DNA of 64,000 nt, taken from contig NZ_AP024852.1 of the NCBI RefSeq assembly GCF_024346715.1, positions 186,001 to 250,000 of the forward strand, read 5' to 3'. Origin of the DNA: Photobacterium swingsii. GTDB lineage: Bacteria; Pseudomonadota; Gammaproteobacteria; Enterobacterales; Vibrionaceae. Made by a program: the position numbers and the translations under genes. The notes under the pieces are model-generated. The model was given only the letters and a program-made list of their open reading frames with translations, had not been told where the DNA came from and did no database searches. Positions 35,977-46,267 of this stretch are shown piece by piece (the stretch's first letter is position 1; every line of letters begins with the position of its first letter).

Positions 35977-38727
35977 ATGCGAAAAAAGTGGTTTACAAAG
36001 ACAGCGGATAATACGCTTTCAGCGTTAGAAACAACACGCTCTGGATTATCATCAAAAACAGTAAAAGAACGTCAACAAAAATACGGCCCAAATGAATTGC
36101 AAGAGCAAGAAGGTAAATCTGCTCTAGCGATGTTTTTAGATCAATTTAAAAATCCACTTATTTTTATTCTAGGAGTAGGGGCGTTAGTCTCATTCTTTAC
36201 TGGTCATAATGTAGATGGCATTGCTATCACAGTGATCATTTTCATTAATGCCTTGATTGCTTTCTGGCAAGAAATGAAAGCGAAAAAAGGCATGGACGCC
36301 TTAAAAGAAATGGCTGCCCCGAATGCACAAGTGGTGCGGGATGGTGACGTGCTGTCGATACCAGCACGTGAACTGGTACCCGGCGATATCCTTAAAATCA
36401 ATACTGGCGACATCTTAGCTGCAGATGTGCGGATCATTGAAGCCAATCGACTTTCTATTGATGAAGCTGCTCTAACGGGGGAATCTGAGCCTGTTGATAA
36501 GCGTATTGCTGAGCTTGATGGTGACAACATTGGCTTGGGTGATCAGGTCAATATGGGGTTCATGACCACGATTGTCACGTCAGGTAATGGTTATGGCGTT
36601 GTTGTTGGTACGGGAATGCAAACTGAAGTTGGCCACATTGCCGACATGATGACCAACACTGAAGAAACTAAGACGCCGATGCAAGTTCGCATGGATACCA
36701 TCGCGCATACATTGATGATTGCAGCCCTATCAGTGGTTGCTGTTGTGTGTGCCATTGGTCTCTACCACGGTATGCCATGGTTGGAAATTTTAAATACGGG
36801 TATCTCGTTATCTGTTGCTGCTATTCCTGAAGGTCTACCAACAGTTGTATCTATTGTATTGACCATGGGTTCCACCAAGATGGTGAAGAGTAACGCCTTG
36901 GCAAAACAACTTTCTGCGATTGAGACGCTGGGCTCCACTACGGTTATTTGTTCGGATAAGACAGGTACGCTGACTCAAAACCAAATGCAGGTGATGCAAG
37001 CATACGATGCCGCTGGTCGTTACTGGAAAGTGACGGGTAAAGGTTTCGATCTTAAAGGGGAGTTTGAACCACAGAAACATCAAGTTGCCGTGGCAGATAG
37101 CCCTGAAATGATGCGTGGCCTTACTGTTGCGACTTTATGTAACGATGCACAGTATCTGCAAGAAAAAGGTAAATACGCCGTCCGTGGTAACCCAACAGAG
37201 GGCGCATTGATTGTTGCTGCGGCTAAAGCCGGCTTACAGCAGGGCAATATGCTGGCATCGGGTGAGTTTACGATTGTTGAAAAATTCCCGTTTGATTCTG
37301 GACGTAAGATGGCTTCTGTCATTGTACGAGATAAAGCAGGCCAACACTTCCTTGCTGTCAAAGGTGCGCCCGATGTGATCCTGCGTAATGCATCAGGCTT
37401 TATGATTGATGGCACGGTTGTGGCGCACTCTGAGCAAGAAATGCAAGGTAATCTTGCATTGGCAACCAGCCCTGCAGAACAGCATATTGCAAATTATCAA
37501 CAAGCAATCAAAGAGTTTGCTGATCAAGCGCTGCGTACTCTGGCCGTTGGGTTCCGTCCATTAACCGACGAAGATCTAGAGCGTGACCATCACGAGCTTG
37601 AGCACGACATTACCATCCTTGGCCTTTACGGCATCATGGATCCACCGCGTCCTGAAGTACGTGATGCAGTGAACAGTTGTTTTGATGCCGGCGTTCGTAC
37701 TGTCATGATCACCGGTGACCACGCCCTTACTGCGGCAGCGGTTGCCCGCGATATCGGTATTATTCGCTCTGAAAACGATAAAGTGATCACGGGCGCTCAG
37801 CTTGATGAGATGGACGATGAAGCACTGCGTCGCATTTGTCCTGAAGTCGCTGTATTTGCGCGAGTTAGCCCAGAGCATAAGCTACGTATTGTTAAAGCGC
37901 AGCAGGACAATAACGAAGTCCCTGCCATGACAGGTGATGGTGTGAACGATGCCCCAGCACTGCGTCGCGCTGACATCGGAGTAGCGATGGGGATTGCAGG
38001 CACCTCGGTGGCGAAGGACTCTGGTGATTTGATATTGCTGGATGATAACTTCAGCACCATAGTCAAAGCCGTGCGCCAAGGTCGTCAGATCTTCGATAAC
38101 TTACGCAAGTTTATTCGTCAGGCATTGACAGCCAATGTGGGTGAAGTGGCGGTGATCTTGATTGCCTTTCTGATGATGGGGCCAGAGACTATCTTGCCGC
38201 TGACACCACTGATGATTTTGTGGATCAACTTGGTCTCTGATGGTTTACCAGCCTTGGCATTGGGGGTTGAGCCAGAAGAAAAAGACGTGATGTCACGTAA
38301 ACCGCGCAAGCGTAACGAAGGCTTCTTTGGTGACAACTTGGGCGCCAAGATAGTGATCCGTGGTTTAGCACTGGGTGGCATGAGTTACGTAGCATTTAGC
38401 TGGGCGTTGAATGCGGGTCATAGCGCGCAGTATGCACAGACGGTTGCTTTCGCCATGCTGATCTTTGCACAACTGTGGCACTTATTTGATTCGCGTAGCT
38501 TTACAACGCTATACCGCAAAAATCCATTCACCAATAAGTACCTACTAGGCGCAGTAGCCTTGTCTGCAACCCTATCACTGAGCGTGATGTACACAGGCTT
38601 AGGTCAAATGATCTTTAATACCGAAGCACTGTCGTTTGGTCACCTAATGACTGTGATTATTGCGGCATCTGTACCGACATTCTTACTGTCGGGTATCAAA
38701 GAAATAACGAAAGTGAAATTCGTCTAA
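35977..38727 (+). CDS. Cation-transporting P-type ATPase, type IIA (Ca2+-ATPase-like)
   Basis: 916 residues from the ATG at 35977 (MRKKWFTKTADN), with GGGAG upstream; an in-frame TTG at 35923 is less likely. Motifs in order: LTGES (A-domain, about 166-170), PEGLP in M4 (284-288), the phosphorylation site D327 in SDKTGTLT, KGAPD (N-domain), MITGDH and TGDGVNDAPAL (P-domain). The cation-binding residues of SERCA-type pumps are kept: E in PEGLP, N and E in TANVGEVAVI (M5), and N and D in NLVSDGLPALALG (M6). This predicts Ca2+ export from the cytoplasm, though Na+ or Mn2+ cannot be excluded. An antiporter gene follows. Confidence 0.9.
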   Translation: MRKKWFTKTADNTLSALETTRSGLSSKTVKERQQKYGPNELQEQEGKSALAMFLDQFKNPLIFILGVGALVSFFTGHNVDGIAITVIIFINALIAFWQEMKAKKGMDALKEMAAPNAQVVRDGDVLSIPARELVPGDILKINTGDILAADVRIIEANRLSIDEAALTGESEPVDKRIAELDGDNIGLGDQVNMGFMTTIVTSGNGYGVVVGTGMQTEVGHIADMMTNTEETKTPMQVRMDTIAHTLMIAALSVVAVVCAIGLYHGMPWLEILNTGISLSVAAIPEGLPTVVSIVLTMGSTKMVKSNALAKQLSAIETLGSTTVICSDKTGTLTQNQMQVMQAYDAAGRYWKVTGKGFDLKGEFEPQKHQVAVADSPEMMRGLTVATLCNDAQYLQEKGKYAVRGNPTEGALIVAAAKAGLQQGNMLASGEFTIVEKFPFDSGRKMASVIVRDKAGQHFLAVKGAPDVILRNASGFMIDGTVVAHSEQEMQGNLALATSPAEQHIANYQQAIKEFADQALRTLAVGFRPLTDEDLERDHHELEHDITILGLYGIMDPPRPEVRDAVNSCFDAGVRTVMITGDHALTAAAVARDIGIIRSENDKVITGAQLDEMDDEALRRICPEVAVFARVSPEHKLRIVKAQQDNNEVPAMTGDGVNDAPALRRADIGVAMGIAGTSVAKDSGDLILLDDNFSTIVKAVRQGRQIFDNLRKFIRQALTANVGEVAVILIAFLMMGPETILPLTPLMILWINLVSDGLPALALGVEPEEKDVMSRKPRKRNEGFFGDNLGAKIVIRGLALGGMSYVAFSWALNAGHSAQYAQTVAFAMLIFAQLWHLFDSRSFTTLYRKNPFTNKYLLGAVALSATLSLSVMYTGLGQMIFNTEALSFGHLMTVIIAASVPTFLLSGIKEITKVKFV

Positions 38728-38734
38728 CCCAACT

Positions 38735-38760
38735 GTCAGCCCTCTTTTTAGGGGGCTGAC
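38735..38760 (+). repeat. Intercistronic hairpin between the P-type ATPase and the antiporter
   Basis: GTCAGCCC (38735-38742) pairs with GGGCTGAC (38753-38760). The T-run is inside the loop and not after the stem, so it is unlikely to be a full terminator. It may adjust relative expression of the two genes. Confidence 0.6.
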
Positions 38761-38795
38761 CCTTCGACGAGCAATGTAATACAAGAGGTTATGAC

Positions 38796-39959
38796 GTGAA
38801 AAAAATCATTCTATATTCCGCATTACTGTTGGTGGGGCTAGTGTGCTCACAACTGCTACCATCATTCATTGCCGGCTACGGCCAACTGCAACCCACCATT
38901 ATGGTGCTGACCATGTCAGCGCTGGCCTACATCATGATCAATGTTGGTCGTGAATTTGAAATTGATAAGAACAACTTAAAACAATACCGCTGGGATTACG
39001 TGGTCGCAATGACAACGGCAACCTTCCCGTGGATTGGCGTTGTGCTGTATTTCATTTTTGTCCTTATGCCAGCAGAGATGTGGAGTAATGTCGACGCGTG
39101 GACAGAGACCTTAGTGATTGGCCGCTTTGCTGCGCCAACGTCTGCGGGTGTACTGTTTGCGATGTTAGCTGCCGCGGGATTAGGGGCGACCTGGATGTTT
39201 AGTAAAGCGCGTGTATTAGCCATCTTTGATGATCTCGATACCGTGCTCTTGATGATCCCTTTATCAATTTTAGTGGTGGGCTGGCAGCCTGCATTAGGTG
39301 TCACTTTAGTCTTAATGTTTGGCTTATTAGCGCTGGGTTATCGCTATTTACACCTTTGGTCTATTCCATCGTCAGCGGGTGCTGTGATGGGCTATTCCGT
39401 CATTATTGCGTTGCTGTGTGAGTTGTTTTATTTACGCAGTGGCGTCCATTTCGAAGTCTTGCTACCCGCTTTCGTGTTGGGGTGCATGATGAAATCGCAA
39501 CATGAATCCGCCGCCGATCAACAAGTATCAAGCTTTGTGGCTGGTGTGTTTATGATGTTGGTTGGTCTGAGCTTGCCGCAAATCTTTGGGGGAGTAGCAA
39601 CCTCCTCATCAGAGAGCATCACAGTGGCAATGCCAGCAATGTCGTTAGCTGAAATTACTTACCACGTGTTGATCATTTCTGTGATTGCCAATATCGGCAA
39701 GATGTTCCCACTGTTCTGTTACCGCAAAGAAGCCACGTTGAAAGAGCGTTTAGCGTTGTCGATCAGCATGTGGCCGCGCGGTGAAGTAGGTGCAGGTGTG
39801 TTGATGATAAGCATAGGTTATGGCTTTGGTGGCCCTATTGTCACGATCAGCATGCTGTCGCTGGCGCTGAACTTAGTGCTAACCGGTGTGTTCATCATGG
39901 TGGTGAGAAAACTTATTTTGAGTGAGAAACAGCAAGGAGAGAGTTATGAAAAAGCGTGA
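38796..39959 (+). CDS. Cation/proton antiporter-like membrane protein (CPA2-type)
   Basis: 387 residues from a GTG at 38796 with AGAGG 7 bases upstream; the nearby ATG at 38791 is out of frame and stops at once. About 11-12 hydrophobic helices are visible. The layout resembles Na+/H+ or K+/H+ exchangers of the CPA2/NhaS group: DDLDTVLLMIPLSILVVGW in the middle and WPRGEVGAGVLMISIGYG near the C-terminus, the latter typical of such exchangers. Ion specificity cannot be read. It is downstream of the P-type ATPase (68-base gap), and its last 14 bases overlap a 26-codon ORF. Confidence 0.82.
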   Translation: MKKIILYSALLLVGLVCSQLLPSFIAGYGQLQPTIMVLTMSALAYIMINVGREFEIDKNNLKQYRWDYVVAMTTATFPWIGVVLYFIFVLMPAEMWSNVDAWTETLVIGRFAAPTSAGVLFAMLAAAGLGATWMFSKARVLAIFDDLDTVLLMIPLSILVVGWQPALGVTLVLMFGLLALGYRYLHLWSIPSSAGAVMGYSVIIALLCELFYLRSGVHFEVLLPAFVLGCMMKSQHESAADQQVSSFVAGVFMMLVGLSLPQIFGGVATSSSESITVAMPAMSLAEITYHVLIISVIANIGKMFPLFCYRKEATLKERLALSISMWPRGEVGAGVLMISIGYGFGGPIVTISMLSLALNLVLTGVFIMVVRKLILSEKQQGESYEKA

Positions 39960-40026
39960 ACTTAAGATACTTGGAATCGTTATTACTATTTTTCTTTTGA
40001 CGCTGGTTGTAGGGCGAACCGCGTAA
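39946..40026 (+). CDS. 26-residue single-pass membrane peptide overlapping the antiporter gene
   Basis: The ATG at 39946 has a strong ribosome site (AAGGAGAG) and overlaps the antiporter stop by 14 bases in another frame, so translation is probably coupled. The peptide is MKKRELKILG, then IVITIFLLTLVVG, then RTA. It has a basic head and one hydrophobic helix, like the small regulatory subunits of membrane pumps (for example KdpF). The function is not known, and I see no family match. A terminator follows about 60 bases on. Confidence 0.6.
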   Translation: MKKRELKILGIVITIFLLTLVVGRTA

Positions 40027-40087
40027 AAGAGCTGATAAAGTAAAAGCTACCATTAATTAGATAACGAAGTAGCGTGTTTCCTTATTT

Positions 40088-40128
40088 ACTGACTGTGATT
40101 CCAAAGTTGTCATCACAGTCAGTTTTTT
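40088..40128 (+). terminator. Terminator after the ATPase-antiporter operon
   Basis: ACTGACTGTGAT (40088-40099) and ATCACAGTCAGT (40112-40123) form a perfect 12-bp stem, followed by a T-run. It may also partly serve metJ on the other strand. Confidence 0.9.
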
Positions 40129-40141
40129 GTTGGTTATCAAC

Positions 40142-40459
40142 TTACTCGTTGATGTCTTCGTAAGTAATTCCCATCGCATCCATCAAAGCTTTCGCTTCTG
40201 CCGGTAAGTCATCAGGACGGTCTTTACGAATATCGTCATCCGTTGGTAACGGTTGGCCGGTATAAGCATGCAAAAATGCTTCGCACAGTAATTCACTATT
40301 GGTCGCATGGCGCAGGTTATTTACCTGACGACGTGTACGTTCATCAGTCAGAATTTTTAAGACTTTTAATGGAATTGACACCGTAATTTTTTTTACTTGT
40401 TCGTTTTTCTTACCGTGTTCCGCGTATGGACTGATGTACTCGCCATTCCACTCTGCCAT
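40142..40459 (-). CDS. metJ: Methionine repressor MetJ
   Basis: 105 residues, full length. MetJ is a ribbon-helix-helix dimer that, with S-adenosylmethionine, binds tandem 8-bp met boxes. The beta-strand that enters the major groove is [11 protein letters not shown], and the following helices are [25 protein letters not shown]. It is divergent from metB, and a four-unit met-box array lies between them (40630-40661), so it probably represses both metB and itself. Confidence 0.98.
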   Translation of the reverse strand: MAEWNGEYISPYAEHGKKNEQVKKITVSIPLKVLKILTDERTRRQVNNLRHATNSELLCEAFLHAYTGQPLPTDDDIRKDRPDDLPAEAKALMDAMGITYEDINE

Positions 40460-40629
40460 GTTTTACCTTCTCAGCGTTGTTGTTTTTACCGCCGCTCAGG
40501 TTATTTCATGCCATGACTATACTGAGAAAACCTCAGAGAATATGGGGTCATACGAAATAACTGCGAGTAGGGCAGTGAGTCATAATTAAAGTTTGGGTGA
40601 ATTTTAGCGATATTTACCGCCATAAGCAA

Positions 40630-40661
40630 AGACATATAGACGTCTAGAAGTGTTGACGTCC
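40630..40661. promoter_or_regulatory. Four tandem MetJ boxes upstream of metB
   Basis: Consecutive 8-mers AGACATAT, AGACGTCT, AGAAGTGT and TGACGTCC; the met-box consensus is AGACGTCT and the second copy is exact. It ends 68 bases before metB and 170 bases before metJ. Confidence 0.9.
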
Positions 40662-40729
40662 CAGTTTTATATGGTTAATGTTGGTGAAGGAATTTTATTC
40701 GGCATTAAACCGAAACAAGGAAGGTTAAT

Positions 40730-41896
40730 ATGAGTGACAAGAAACTTGCCACTATTGCAGTTCGTACCGGCATTGAATCCGATTCTCAGCACCACGCTGT
40801 TGTCCCACCTATCTATCTCACATCTACGTACAGTTTTCCACAGCTGGGTGAGGTACCGCAATTCGATTACTCCCGCTCTGGTAACCCAAGTCGCAATATG
40901 TTGGCCGATGCACTGACAGAATTAGAAGGTGGTGCGGGTGGTGTTGTGACAAGTTGTGGAACGGCAGCGATTAACCTTCTTGTTTCTGCGATATTAGGCC
41001 CAGACGATCTGATTATAGCGCCGCATGACTGCTATGGCGGCACTTACCGACTATTTAATACCCGTGCCAACAAAGGTGACTTCAAGGTTGAGTTTGTTGA
41101 TCAATCTGATCCTCTGGCGTTTGCCGCTGCGCTGGCTCGACAACCGAAAATTATTTGGGTGGAAACCCCCTCCAACCCCTTACTTCGCGTGATTGACGTA
41201 GAAGCTTTGTGTCAGCAAGCCAAAGCCGCAGGGGCGCTGGTGGCCGTAGATAACACCTTCCTTTCACCAGTCTTGCAGCAACCTATCGCATTAGGAGCAG
41301 ATTTTGTGGTGCACTCGACGACCAAGTACATCAATGGCCATTCTGATGTCGTCGGCGGTATTCTGATTTCTGCTGATGCCGAGCAGGCTGAGAACATTGC
41401 ATGGTGGGCTAACTGTATTGGTGCAACAGGCGCACCTTTTGATGCATACCTGACCCTAAGGGGCTTACGTACGTTAGTGCCACGGATGAAGATGCACGAA
41501 GAAAATGGGGCGCAGGTGCTGGCTTTCTTACAAAACCACCCCCAAGTTGCGGCTATTTATCACCCAAGTTTGCCGGATCATCCAGGCCACGACATCGCGA
41601 AGCGTCAACAGAAAGGGTTTGGTTCTATGATTAGTTTTGAGTTGGCGGGGAGTTTCCAACAACTTGAGGTGTTCGTGAAAGCGCTGAAATGTTTCTCGCT
41701 TGCGGAATCTTTGGGGGGAACTGAAAGCTTGATAGCCCATCCATCGAGCATGACACACCGTGCGATGTCAGATGAAGCGCAAGCCGAAGCGGGTATCAAT
41801 ACGGCATTATTGCGTCTATCGGTAGGGCTGGAAGATCCTACCGATCTTGTAGCCGATCTTGCACAAGCCTTTCAGCAAGCTGTCGAGGTAGGATAA
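40730..41896 (+). CDS. metB: Cystathionine gamma-synthase
   Basis: 388 residues. It joins O-succinylhomoserine and cysteine to make cystathionine in methionine synthesis (cytoplasmic, pyridoxal phosphate). Family features: YSRSGNPSRNMLADALTELEGG, DNTFLSPVLQQPIALGAD, the PLP-lysine region VHSTTKYINGHSDVVGG, and SLGGTESLIAHPSSMTH. The ribosome site AAGGAAGG is strong. metL starts on the base after its stop, so the two are translationally coupled and share control by MetJ. Confidence 0.97.
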   Translation: MSDKKLATIAVRTGIESDSQHHAVVPPIYLTSTYSFPQLGEVPQFDYSRSGNPSRNMLADALTELEGGAGGVVTSCGTAAINLLVSAILGPDDLIIAPHDCYGGTYRLFNTRANKGDFKVEFVDQSDPLAFAAALARQPKIIWVETPSNPLLRVIDVEALCQQAKAAGALVAVDNTFLSPVLQQPIALGADFVVHSTTKYINGHSDVVGGILISADAEQAENIAWWANCIGATGAPFDAYLTLRGLRTLVPRMKMHEENGAQVLAFLQNHPQVAAIYHPSLPDHPGHDIAKRQQKGFGSMISFELAGSFQQLEVFVKALKCFSLAESLGGTESLIAHPSSMTHRAMSDEAQAEAGINTALLRLSVGLEDPTDLVADLAQAFQQAVEVG

Positions 41897-44314
41897 ATGA
41901 GCCAAGTACAAGCACGTCAATTACATAAGTTTGGCGGCAGTAGTCTAGCAGATGCTGAGTGCTATCGCCGCGTTGCAACGATTTTGCAAGAGTACTCGGC
42001 AGCCGAAGATCTGATTGTGGTCTCTGCGGCGGGTAAAACAACCAACCGTCTCATAGAATGGTTAGCCTTGCTGGCAAAAGACGGTCGTCATGCGCATGAA
42101 GTGTTGCAGGAGCTACGTCAGTATCAGCAAGATTTAATCACGGATTTATTGCCTGAACTCGCCGCTGACGAATTGCAAACTCAGCTTCACCTTGAGTTGA
42201 GTGCCTTATCGGCATTGAGTGAATTAGACCTTGATGAGGCGACTCGTGCCAAGGTGTTAGGGCACGGTGAACTGTGGTCTGCACGGCTACTTGCCGCTGT
42301 GCTTAATGCGAGTGCTTTACCGGCTTGTTCACTCGATTCTCGCCAGTTTTTACGGGCTGAACTTGCCGCACAACCTGAAGTCGATTGCGCGGCTTCACGG
42401 CCATTACTGCAACAACAACTGGTGCAGCATAGCCAGCATCGGATTGTGATCACAGGCTTTATGGCGCAAAACCACACGGGGCAAACCGTGCTATTGGGGC
42501 GTAATGGTTCTGATTATTCGGCAACCGTGATTGGCGCCTTGGCCGATGTTGCGCGAGTGACGATTTGGAGTGATGTCGCAGGGGTCTATAGTGCCGATCC
42601 GCGCCAAGTTAAAGATGCTTGCTTACTACCCTTATTACGGCTTGATGAAGCCAGTGAGTTAGCACGTCTTGCGGCACCTGTACTCCATAGCCGTACCCTC
42701 CAGCCCGTTGCGCAGAGCACGATAGATTTAACTTTGCGTTGCAGTCATCAACCCGAATCGGGATCGACGCGGGTGGAACGCGTATTAGCTTCTGGTCGTG
42801 GCGCAAAGATTGTGACCTCACTAGATGATGTTTGTTTGATTGAGCTTGATGTACCACGTGCGAATGACTTTGAACCAGTGCGTAAAGAGTTAGATCGCAC
42901 TTTACTCCGAGCTCAGCTGCCACCGCTGGCCCAAAGCGTGGATCCAGAACAAGGTCGTATTTTGCTGGCTTATACGGGTGAGGTGGTCAATGGTGTTTTA
43001 GGGTTACTGCAAGATAGCGGTATTGCTGCTGAATTACGGTTACGTGATGGTTTCACTATGATCGCAGTGGTGGGAGCGGGTGTGGTCAATAACCCTGTGC
43101 ATTGTCACGGTTTCTATCAGCAACTTAAAGGTCAACCGGTTGAGTTTCTGGCTGAAGCTGAATCAGGTTTGAGTCTTGTGGCTATTTTACGCCATGTGAA
43201 CCCTGAAACCTTGATCGGCCGCGTCCACCAAAGTTTATTCCAAGCCCAAAAGCGGATTGGCTTGGTGCTGTGTGGCAAAGGTAACATAGGCAGTCGCTGG
43301 CTTGAGTTATTTGAAACTGAGCGTGAGCAACTGAGTAAGCGTCATGGTAAGACATTTACCTTGATCGGTGTGGCCGACAGTCGTCGTCATTGGATTGATT
43401 ATGAAGGTATCGCTCCTTCACGGGCATTAACCTGTTTTAACGATGAAGCGGTTGAATATGCAGAGGGTGAATTACTGTCGACTTTAGCGGCACACCCATA
43501 CGATGACGTGGTGGTGTTAGATGTGACAGCCAGTGCTGAGCTAGCGGTGAAATACCCGCAGGTTGCTGAGAGTGGTTTACACCTGATATCCGCAAACAAA
43601 GTGGCAGGCTCGGCATCAAGTGCTGATTATCATGCGGTGCAGGATGCGTTTGCCAAAACCAGTCGGCACTGGTTGTATAACGCCACGGTTGGCGCGGGCT
43701 TACCTGTAAATCACACTGTGCGTGATTTACGAGAGAGTGGCGATGATATTATTGCGGTGTCTGGCATTTTCTCTGGCACCTTGTCATGGTTATTTCAGCA
43801 GTACGATGGTTCAGTGCCGTTTTCAGCCTTGATTGAGCAAGCGTGGCAGCAAGGGTTAACTGAACCCGATCCTCGCCATGATTTAGACGGCAGTGATGTG
43901 ATGCGTAAGCTGGTTATTCTGGCGCGTGAGTCAGGGCTTAGCATTGAGCCCGAGCAGGTTAAAGTGGAAACACTGGTGCCTGAATCCTTGGTTGATGTCA
44001 GTCTCGATACCTTCTTCGAACAAGCGGGAGAGCTCGATACGCGCTTGGAAGAGCGATTGGTGAAGGCGAATGTGGAAGAAAAAGTGCTGCGCTATGTTGC
44101 TCGGCTTGATAAGAAAGGCAAAGCAGCCGTGGGAGTGGAAGCCTTACCGAAAGAACATGCATTGGCGAACTTGCTGCCGTGTGACAATATTTTTGCAATT
44201 GAAAGTCGGTGGTATCGCGATAATCCGCTGGTGATCCGTGGTCCGGGGGCGGGTCGTGATGTCACGGCTGGGGCGTTGCTGTCTGATATTAATCGCTTAG
44301 CGGCTTTGCTTTAG
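41897..44314 (+). CDS. metL: Bifunctional aspartokinase II / homoserine dehydrogenase II
   Basis: 805 residues, as in E. coli MetL. The N-terminal aspartokinase (about 1-300; HKFGGSSLADAECYRRVA, then GRNGSDYSATVIGALADV) phosphorylates aspartate. A regulatory region follows, then a homoserine dehydrogenase (about 450-805) with the NADP motif LVLCGKGNIGSRWLELF and the segment SGTLSWLFQQYDG plus DPRHDLDGSDVMRKLVIL. It supplies homoserine for methionine. The ATG is immediately after the metB stop. Confidence 0.97.
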   Translation: MSQVQARQLHKFGGSSLADAECYRRVATILQEYSAAEDLIVVSAAGKTTNRLIEWLALLAKDGRHAHEVLQELRQYQQDLITDLLPELAADELQTQLHLELSALSALSELDLDEATRAKVLGHGELWSARLLAAVLNASALPACSLDSRQFLRAELAAQPEVDCAASRPLLQQQLVQHSQHRIVITGFMAQNHTGQTVLLGRNGSDYSATVIGALADVARVTIWSDVAGVYSADPRQVKDACLLPLLRLDEASELARLAAPVLHSRTLQPVAQSTIDLTLRCSHQPESGSTRVERVLASGRGAKIVTSLDDVCLIELDVPRANDFEPVRKELDRTLLRAQLPPLAQSVDPEQGRILLAYTGEVVNGVLGLLQDSGIAAELRLRDGFTMIAVVGAGVVNNPVHCHGFYQQLKGQPVEFLAEAESGLSLVAILRHVNPETLIGRVHQSLFQAQKRIGLVLCGKGNIGSRWLELFETEREQLSKRHGKTFTLIGVADSRRHWIDYEGIAPSRALTCFNDEAVEYAEGELLSTLAAHPYDDVVVLDVTASAELAVKYPQVAESGLHLISANKVAGSASSADYHAVQDAFAKTSRHWLYNATVGAGLPVNHTVRDLRESGDDIIAVSGIFSGTLSWLFQQYDGSVPFSALIEQAWQQGLTEPDPRHDLDGSDVMRKLVILARESGLSIEPEQVKVETLVPESLVDVSLDTFFEQAGELDTRLEERLVKANVEEKVLRYVARLDKKGKAAVGVEALPKEHALANLLPCDNIFAIESRWYRDNPLVIRGPGAGRDVTAGALLSDINRLAALL

Positions 44315-44476
44315 GGACGTGATGAAGTCGTTATCCATAATGTTCAGTATTAATGGCGATTGTGTAATCGACTGCTATGATCATCTAAGGCAGTTGAATA
44401 TAGCGATGGTAACCTGACTAAATAGGATGATTAGTTAGCAATAATTCTATCGCTAGAAACATGCACTATTCCTTTT

Positions 44477-44502
44477 AAAACCTGCCCTTGGCAGGTTTTT
44501 TT
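44477..44502 (+). terminator. Terminator after metBL
   Basis: AAAACCTGCC, loop CTT, GGCAGGTTTT, then further T. Confidence 0.93.
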
Positions 44503-44583
44503 ATTGTGAAAATTATGCAAGATGAACTTGAGAAAAATTCATGATTACTTGGTTGACATTAAATTGTTATCACGACATTCTGT

Positions 44584-44621
44584 AGACATATAGACGTCTA
44601 AATGGTTATTTGAAGACGTTC
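44584..44621. promoter_or_regulatory. MetJ boxes upstream of metF
   Basis: AGACATAT (44584-44591) and AGACGTCT (44592-44599) are adjacent. The next two 8-mers are weak, and another AGACGTTC lies at 44614-44621, two bases out of register. The first 16 bases are identical to the first two boxes of metB. It ends 49 bases before metF. Confidence 0.85.
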
Positions 44622-44667
44622 GCTTTTAAGGATAGCAGGGCCACGGTGCCAGGATAGGAAGGGATGA

Positions 44668-45576
<909 letters not shown>

Positions 45577-45612
45577 ACTTATTGTTTAGCCTTAATTGAT
45601 AGGCAACCAACA

Positions 45613-45641
45613 AAAAAGCCGCTATTTGATAGCGGCTTTTT
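45613..45641. terminator. Bidirectional terminator between metF and aphA
   Basis: AAAAAGCCGCTA, loop TTTGA, TAGCGGCTTTTT. Symmetry allows use by both converging genes. Confidence 0.95.
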
Positions 45642-45658
45642 GATATGACAAGAAAAGC

Positions 45659-46222
45659 TTATAGCGCGATATCGCTGCCTTCGCTATCCATGTCTTTTAG
45701 TTCAGCTAGCACTTCTTCAGCCCAAACAATCCAAGCTTGACGGTTGTGCATACCACGACGAAGCGTAAGGCGATCAAGACGCTCTTGACGGCTCATTGCT
45801 TTGTAATCGCTAAAGTGTACTTTCTCTAGCTCGTGGTAGTGGTTCATTAAGCTATGTGATTCATCGATCAATGCTTCTAGCTGTTGCTGCATAGGGAGTG
45901 AGTTGTGCACTCCACATACTAGTAGCTTCGCCGAAAACTCATCACGAATGGTTGGGTTGCGTGCTGGTTCTTGGAACCAGTTAAAGAGTGCCTGACGGCC
46001 TAAATCGGTAATGGAGTACACTTTGCGATCGGGTTTACCATCTTGTGGTTCAAGGCGGCAAGTTACTTGATCGTTAGTGGCCATTTTATTGAGTTCGCGG
46101 TACACCTGCTGGTGGCTCGCTTTCCAAAAATAACCGATGCTGTGTGAAAATTCTTTGGTAATGTCGTAACCGGTTGCGTCGCGAGTGCTCAGCACGGTTA
46201 AAATAACGTGTGGTAATGACAT
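45659..46222 (-). CDS. aphA: Quorum-sensing/virulence regulator AphA (PadR family)
   Basis: 187 residues. The N-terminal winged helix is close to identical to V. cholerae AphA as I remember it (LTVLSTRDATGYDITKEF, then YFWKASHQQVYRELNKM). A C-terminal helical dimer domain ends WIVWAEEVLAEL. In vibrios AphA is the master regulator at low cell density, repressed by LuxR/HapR and influenced by Qrr sRNAs. Its place beside ppc is the same as in V. cholerae. The upstream gap has a -10 box, a CRP-like site and possible quorum-regulator elements. Confidence 0.95.
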   Translation of the reverse strand: MSLPHVILTVLSTRDATGYDITKEFSHSIGYFWKASHQQVYRELNKMATNDQVTCRLEPQDGKPDRKVYSITDLGRQALFNWFQEPARNPTIRDEFSAKLLVCGVHNSLPMQQQLEALIDESHSLMNHYHELEKVHFSDYKAMSRQERLDRLTLRRGMHNRQAWIVWAEEVLAELKDMDSEGSDIAL

Positions 46223-46267
46223 CTCTTCTATCCGTTAAAATACATCAAAAAAAACCGATCAAACCAA

